53,450 bases of DNA. Source: an uncultured Gammaproteobacteria bacterium (GTDB lineage Bacteria > Pseudomonadota > Gammaproteobacteria > GCA-002705445 > GCA-002716945). A program made the translations under genes and the position numbers. The DNA lies in contig CACAVP010000006.1 of the NCBI GenBank assembly GCA_902535975.1, positions 1-53,450 on the forward strand, read 5' to 3'. The notes below the pieces were generated by a model. It was given only the letters and a program-made list of their open reading frames with translations. It did no database searches and had not been told where the DNA came from. Positions 49,203 through 53,450 of this stretch are shown here, piece by piece (the first letter of the stretch is position 1; each line of letters starts with the position of its first letter).

Positions 49203-50579
49203 ATGTTCACATCTGTAATTCTTGGTGCAGGAAAAAGCACTAGAATGAAAGCTAACAAATCAAAGCTTCTCTTTAATATTGCCGGTAAACCTGTAATCAA
49301 TCATATCTTATCGTCCTTAAAAGCTGCAAAAGCAAAACATAATATATGTGTTATAAATAACTCCTCAGCTGAATTGAAAAACATTTTAGAAGCTGAAAAA
49401 ATCAGTTTTGCATATCAAAAAATATTAGATGGAACAGCAGGTGCAGTTAAGGCTGCTCTTAAATCAAAAAAGAATTCTAACTCAAAGATACTTATTCTAT
49501 GTGGAGATGTTCCGTTTATTACAAGCAGCTCAATTAAAAAGCTCGTTGCAAAACTTAAAAATCATGATGCAGTAGTAGGAACTGTTGAGCTTGAATCACC
49601 GAAGGGTTATGGGAGAATAGTACGCGTAAGTAATAAATTTAGTTCTATCGTTGAAGAAAATGAGACAACTCCTGAGCAAAGGCAAATTAGAGAGGTCAAT
49701 ACCGGCATTATCGCTATCCAAGAGAATATATTGAGAAAATATATTTCATTGATAAAAAACAATAATCAAAAAAAAGAATATTACCTTACAGACATCATCA
49801 AAATTCTAATAGATCATGATAAGAAAGTGACTACCTTTAAATTCAATAATGAACTTGAAGTAAGAGGCGTAAATTCAAAAGTTGATTTAGTAAACCTAGA
49901 ACAACAATACTTGAGACACAAAGCTGAACAACTTCTTGAAAAAGGGACCTTGATAAGAGATCCATCAAGAACAGATATCAGAGGAAAATTAACAGTAAGT
50001 AAAAATGTTGAAATAGATATAAACTGTGTCTTCGAAGACGATGTCTCTATAGGAGAGAATAGTTCTATCGGATACAACTGCCTATTGAACCGATGTAAAA
50101 TTGGGAAAAATGTGAATATAAAGCCAAACACTATTATCTTTGGCGCTACCATAGGTGATAATTCAACTGTTGGGCCATTCGCGCGGATTAGACCAGGCAC
50201 AGTCATTAAAAAATCTTGTAACATAGGAAACTTTGTTGAAATTAAAAACTCTACAATAGGAGATGGTACGAAGATAAATCACCTAAGCTATGTAGGAGAT
50301 ACAACACTTGGGAAAGAAGTGAATATAGGCGCAGGCGCGATTACATGTAACTATGATGGCGTGAATAAACATAAAACGGTTGTAAGAGACAACTCTTTCA
50401 TCGGCTCGGGTTCAATGCTGATTGCTCCAGTGATTATTGGCAAAGGTTCATTCATTGCTGCTGGCTCTACAATTACTAAAGATACTTCAGGATCAGGACA
50501 TTTAACCATTGCTAGAAGCAAGCAAATGACCATAAGGAATTGGACAAATAGAGCCAATAGAAAAACAAAGAAAAAATAA
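49203..50579 (+). CDS. glmU: bifunctional GlmU: GlcNAc-1-P uridyltransferase / glucosamine-1-P acetyltransferase
   Basis: GlmU makes UDP-GlcNAc for peptidoglycan and LPS. The N-terminal pyrophosphorylase domain starts VILGAGKSTRMKANKSKLL and has CGDVPFI and GTVELESPKGYGRIVR. The C-terminal left-handed beta helix (from about 250) has many hexapeptide repeats, with the acetyltransferase region GPFARIRPGTVI, NFVEIKNS, HLSYVGDTTLGKEVNIGAG and CNYDGVNKHKT. The length of 458 is standard. It is followed by glmS with overlapping stop and start, joining two steps of one pathway. Confidence 0.98.
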   Translation: MFTSVILGAGKSTRMKANKSKLLFNIAGKPVINHILSSLKAAKAKHNICVINNSSAELKNILEAEKISFAYQKILDGTAGAVKAALKSKKNSNSKILILCGDVPFITSSSIKKLVAKLKNHDAVVGTVELESPKGYGRIVRVSNKFSSIVEENETTPEQRQIREVNTGIIAIQENILRKYISLIKNNNQKKEYYLTDIIKILIDHDKKVTTFKFNNELEVRGVNSKVDLVNLEQQYLRHKAEQLLEKGTLIRDPSRTDIRGKLTVSKNVEIDINCVFEDDVSIGENSSIGYNCLLNRCKIGKNVNIKPNTIIFGATIGDNSTVGPFARIRPGTVIKKSCNIGNFVEIKNSTIGDGTKINHLSYVGDTTLGKEVNIGAGAITCNYDGVNKHKTVVRDNSFIGSGSMLIAPVIIGKGSFIAAGSTITKDTSGSGHLTIARSKQMTIRNWTNRANRKTKKK

Positions 50580-52393
50580 TGTGCGGCATTTTTGGAATAT
50601 CTTCAACTAAACCGATTTCAAACCAACTGATTAAGGGATTATCAAAACTTGAGTACAGGGGTTATGATTCAGCAGGCATCTCAGGCCATGGAATTAAGAA
50701 TCAATTAGTTACAATTAAAGCGACTGGCCCAATTAAGAACCTGAACAGCAAATTATATAAGCTACAAGGAATAACGACAGGCATCTCACATACCAGATGG
50801 GCAACACATGGACAGCCAACGCTAAAAAATACTCATCCTCACTTGTCTGGTGATATTTGTACTGTTCACAATGGAATTATAGAAAACTATATGGATCTTA
50901 AATCATATCTTAAAAAGAAGAGCTTTGTATTTAAGAGTGATACCGACTCAGAGGTAATTTGTCATTTAATAAATTATTACTTTAGTAAATCAGCTAATAT
51001 GCAATCTGCAATTATCTCAACTGCAAATTCACTTGAGGGAAGTTATGCATTAGCTGCTATCAACGCTCAGACTCCTCACACTATTTATTCGGCATGTAAG
51101 GGCAGTCCAATTATCCTAGGAAAAGACGTTTCATCTAATTATATATCTTCAGACATGACTCCAATAGTTGACCACACTAAAAATTATATACCCATGGATG
51201 ACAATGAATTTTCAGAAATAAGTTCTTCAGATATTAAAATCTTCAACAAAAATAAAAGAGTACTTTCAAAGCCAACTAAAGTATCAAAAATTAATAAGAA
51301 CCAAGCATCGCTAATGGGACATAAGCATTTTATGCACAAAGAGATTTATGAACAAAAAGCCATCATAGAAGATATGATAAATCGTTATGTTGGTAAGAAT
51401 AAAATATTACCTAATATCTTTGGTCATAGCACAGATAAACTTCTAGAAGATATCAAGCACATACATTTTGTAGCATGCGGAACTAGTTATCATGCATCAT
51501 TGGTCGCCAAAGACTGGATAGAACAGTTTACAACTGTGACATGCACTGCAGAGGTCGCAAGTGAGTATAAATACAAAAAAATCAATGTATTGCCCGACAC
51601 ACTATTTGTGAGTATTTCTCAGTCCGGGGAAACAGCTGATACTATCTCATCTCTGAAAAAAGCGCTGAAACTAAAATATACAAATACTCTAGCAATTTGT
51701 AATGTTGCAGAAAGCACACTCACAAGGCTGTCCGGGATGAACTTTCTAATGAACGCAGGACCAGAAATCAGCGTTGCATCTACAAAAGCTTTTACCTCAC
51801 AACTTTTCACTCTCCTGCTGTTAACGGCAATCATATCAAGAAGGTATGACAATACTGAAAAGAGAATGGTCCAGGATATAAGAAAAATAGGTAAAAAAAT
51901 TGAAGAACTGTATGAAATGGAACCAGAGATTAAGAAAATTTCCACCAAATTTAAAAATAAAGAGCATACACTTTTTTTAGGTAAAGGTGCTTCATATCCA
52001 ATAGCACTTGAGGCTGCTTTGAAGCTAAAAGAGATATCATACATTCATGCATCAGCATATCATTCTGGTGAACTCAAACATGGACCTTTGGCACTGGTTG
52101 ATAGAAGGATGCCGGTAGTCTGTTTTCTTCCAGATAATCACTTGGCAAGATTAGTTTTATCTAATCTCGCTGAAGTAGAAGCAAGGCAAGGCCAGACATT
52201 TATTTTTACTAATAAAAAAATTGCCAAGAATAAGAAACAAGTAAAGGTAATTAAAATGCCCGATTGCCCTGATCTTATTGTGCCAATTTTATATATAATT
52301 CCCGCTCAACTTCTGAGTTATCATGTTGCGATTAAGAAGAAGACAGATGTTGATAAACCTAGAAATCTAGCAAAATCAGTCACAGTAGAGTAA
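50579..52393 (+). CDS. glmS: glutamine-fructose-6-phosphate aminotransferase (isomerizing)
   Basis: GlmS makes glucosamine-6-phosphate from fructose-6-phosphate and glutamine. The N-terminal glutaminase domain uses Cys1 after methionine removal (MCGIFGISS) with KLEYRGYDSAGI and SHTRWATHGQPT. Two SIS sugar-isomerase domains follow, with ACGTSYHASLVAKDW, SISQSGETADTI and EISYIHASAYHSGELKHGPL. It ends KPRNLAKSVTVE, which is also the conserved Tn7 target. The length of 604 is normal. The next gene starts 3 bases after the stop, leaving no spacer. Confidence 0.98.
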   Translation: MCGIFGISSTKPISNQLIKGLSKLEYRGYDSAGISGHGIKNQLVTIKATGPIKNLNSKLYKLQGITTGISHTRWATHGQPTLKNTHPHLSGDICTVHNGIIENYMDLKSYLKKKSFVFKSDTDSEVICHLINYYFSKSANMQSAIISTANSLEGSYALAAINAQTPHTIYSACKGSPIILGKDVSSNYISSDMTPIVDHTKNYIPMDDNEFSEISSSDIKIFNKNKRVLSKPTKVSKINKNQASLMGHKHFMHKEIYEQKAIIEDMINRYVGKNKILPNIFGHSTDKLLEDIKHIHFVACGTSYHASLVAKDWIEQFTTVTCTAEVASEYKYKKINVLPDTLFVSISQSGETADTISSLKKALKLKYTNTLAICNVAESTLTRLSGMNFLMNAGPEISVASTKAFTSQLFTLLLLTAIISRRYDNTEKRMVQDIRKIGKKIEELYEMEPEIKKISTKFKNKEHTLFLGKGASYPIALEAALKLKEISYIHASAYHSGELKHGPLALVDRRMPVVCFLPDNHLARLVLSNLAEVEARQGQTFIFTNKKIAKNKKQVKVIKMPDCPDLIVPILYIIPAQLLSYHVAIKKKTDVDKPRNLAKSVTVE

Positions 52394-52395
52394 TT

Positions 52396-52878
52396 TTGAA
52401 TTTATACCTCCTTCGCCATGCTAAATCGTCTTGGGAATCTTACGAGGATGATCATGATAGAGTTTTGTCTGAAAGGGGTCGAAATGATGCATCTACACTA
52501 GGAGAATATCTCCACAAAAATAATATAAATTTTGAAAATACACTTTGCTCATCCTCACAAAGAACAAGAGAGACAATATCGATTATCAACGAAGCTTCTC
52601 CCCATTCAATTGATCAGGTAAATTATCTCGATAGCCTGTATCATGCCTCCTCAAACAAGATAAAAGAAATAATTCAAAATCATACTAACAAAAGTTTATT
52701 AATAGTTGGACATAATCCAGGAATATCAGAATTAATCTCAGATTTATTGAAATCTAATCTCATTGATTATCCAACATGTGTTTTTGCTCAATTTAGCTTG
52801 ATTTCACAGGATGTTGCCAAAGCTGAAGCACAAATGCTTATCCGACCGAAGAACAAAAAAATAATAAATTTACTCTAA
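52396..52878 (+). CDS. sixA: SixA-like histidine phosphatase family protein
   Basis: This small (160 residues) histidine phosphatase begins MNLYLLRHAKSSWE, with the phospho-acceptor histidine in LRHAK. It continues LSERGRNDASTLGEYLH, SSSQRTRETISII, and has a second catalytic histidine in IVGHNPGISELISDLL. SixA dephosphorylates phosphohistidine on HPt domains or on PTSNtr proteins, but the target here is unknown. The TTG start lies 3 bases after glmS. The C-terminal LIRPKNKK fits the usual family end. Confidence 0.87.
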   Translation: MNLYLLRHAKSSWESYEDDHDRVLSERGRNDASTLGEYLHKNNINFENTLCSSSQRTRETISIINEASPHSIDQVNYLDSLYHASSNKIKEIIQNHTNKSLLIVGHNPGISELISDLLKSNLIDYPTCVFAQFSLISQDVAKAEAQMLIRPKNKKIINLL

Positions 52879-52910
52879 ATCTTTATATAATTGTCATATA
52901 GGGGCACGAT

Positions 52911-53270
52911 ATGCTGAAAATTAAAAAACTATCTTTGTTTTTTTTAATCACTGGATTTATTAATTCTTGTGGCATGTTTGACACAACTGTAACAATATAT
53001 GGTGCTTATGAGTATAATTGCACTACTGACGAGCTGAGGATTTTAAATTCAGATGACCCGATCTATCCTTTCTTGAAGAAAAAAAGTTGGTATACACAAG
53101 ATGAATTCTATGAGGCATATGTTGGCCATGTACTTCAGCCTTATGAAGATGTGCCTCTTAGTGAGAGCACGCTTCAAGAAATCACGCCAACTTTAGAGGA
53201 AAGTAATAGCATGTTCAACGAAATCAAAAATTATGTAGACTGTGAAAACCCAAAAGATGTCTTACTTTAA
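52911..53270 (+). CDS. putative lipoprotein, function unknown
   Basis: This 119-residue precursor has a lipoprotein signal peptide: basic LKIKK, hydrophobic LSLFFLITGFI, and a lipobox NSCG near residue 20. The mature protein is acidic, with tyrosines and phenylalanines (YGAYEYNCTTDELRI, KSWYTQDEFYEAYVGHVLQ) and a late cysteine (YVDCENPKD) that could pair with the one at CTTDE. I do not recognise the family. An AGGGG ribosome binding site precedes the ATG, and a TATAAT box lies at 52886-52891 in the 32-base gap after sixA, so it may have its own promoter. Confidence 0.75.
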   Translation: MLKIKKLSLFFLITGFINSCGMFDTTVTIYGAYEYNCTTDELRILNSDDPIYPFLKKKSWYTQDEFYEAYVGHVLQPYEDVPLSESTLQEITPTLEESNSMFNEIKNYVDCENPKDVLL

Positions 53271-53324
53271 CAGAATAGTTTGAAAGGCATGATACAGATG
53301 AGGTATTGATGAATTATCTTCAAA

Positions 53325-53450
53325 TTATGCAATAATAATTCTTGGTAAAACAGTTTCTATAATTCCTTTATTTTCATTTTTAACTAAAAAAGAATTCTTG
53401 TTATCTTTGAAAGATACCGCTTTATGTACTTGATCATTTTTCAAATGTAA
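53325..53450 (-). CDS. 3' end of an unidentified gene entering from the right edge
   Basis: The - strand is open from the window edge to a TAA at 53325-53327, giving 41 residues that end GIIETVLPRIIIA. The composition (charged centre SFKDNKNSFLVKNEN, then a hydrophobic end) looks protein-like, and no + strand gene explains this stretch. It would converge on the lipoprotein gene with 54 bases between the ends. The family cannot be told from so short a piece. Confidence 0.5.
   Translation of the reverse strand, partial: LHLKNDQVHKAVSFKDNKNSFLVKNENKGIIETVLPRIIIA

Overview
The window is a very gene-dense, AT-rich bacterial chromosome segment. Nearly every gene has its closest match in gammaproteobacterial families, and three blocks keep Pseudomonas-like gene order: coaBC-dut-algC-argB-pyrE-crc; lptM-lysA-dapF-xerC and hslV-hslU-DUF971; and dnaA-dnaN-recF-gyrB facing rpmH-rnpA-yidD-yidC-mnmE-mnmG-rsmG-parA-parB-atpIBEFHAGDC-glmU-glmS. 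Low GC, tiny or negative gene spacing, and the absence of visible insertion sequences, CRISPR arrays, tRNA or rRNA genes point to a streamlined, probably marine, free-living gammaproteobacterium (SAR86-like is my guess; family placement is inference).

Layout. Bases 2-5462 (+) hold the end of bioF, then coaBC, dut, a phosphohexomutase, argB and a TSUP permease. pyrE is inverted, and the Crc-lineage exonuclease III gene opposite it starts a + run with ampG, rraA, ccmA and ccmB. ccmC lies convergent to ccmB on the - strand, downstream of nudE-cysQ. A YrfG-like phosphatase (+) is followed by a long - strand block, read from right to left: lptM, lysA, a methyltransferase, dapF, xerC, hslV, hslU, DUF971, ridA, recG, ubiC. 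An esterase (+) faces an unknown 118-residue protein across a shared perfect hairpin. Then come a Rap1a/Tai-like secreted protein and argH (-), and hemC-hemD-SDR (+). From 27025 to 34538 everything is - (orphan ParA, xthA, gyrB, recF, dnaN, dnaA). From 34619 to 53270 everything is +.

The single strand switch between dnaA and rpmH, the candidate DnaA box between dnaA and dnaN, two near-consensus parS sites inside recF, and parAB 6 kb away all indicate that this is the replication-origin region. Genes point away from the switch, as expected for bidirectional replication. The right half is housekeeping: ribosomal protein L34 and RNase P, membrane insertase YidC, tRNA wobble modification MnmE/MnmG, rRNA methylation RsmG, partitioning ParAB, the complete F1Fo ATP synthase, and GlmU/GlmS for UDP-GlcNAc. 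The left half supplies lysine/DAP, arginine, pyrimidine, haem, biotin, CoA and ubiquinone precursors, plus cytochrome c maturation.

I see no obviously new multi-gene system. The best leads are a Crc-family protein that keeps all exonuclease III catalytic residues; two parS sites inside recF; a hairpin at the predicted 5' end of the atp mRNA; -10 boxes placed directly before several start codons (possible leaderless mRNAs); an unrecognised small gene with the best promoter and ribosome binding site seen here; an orphan Rap1a/Tai-like protein; and a glmS end that matches attTn7 although the next gene begins at once.
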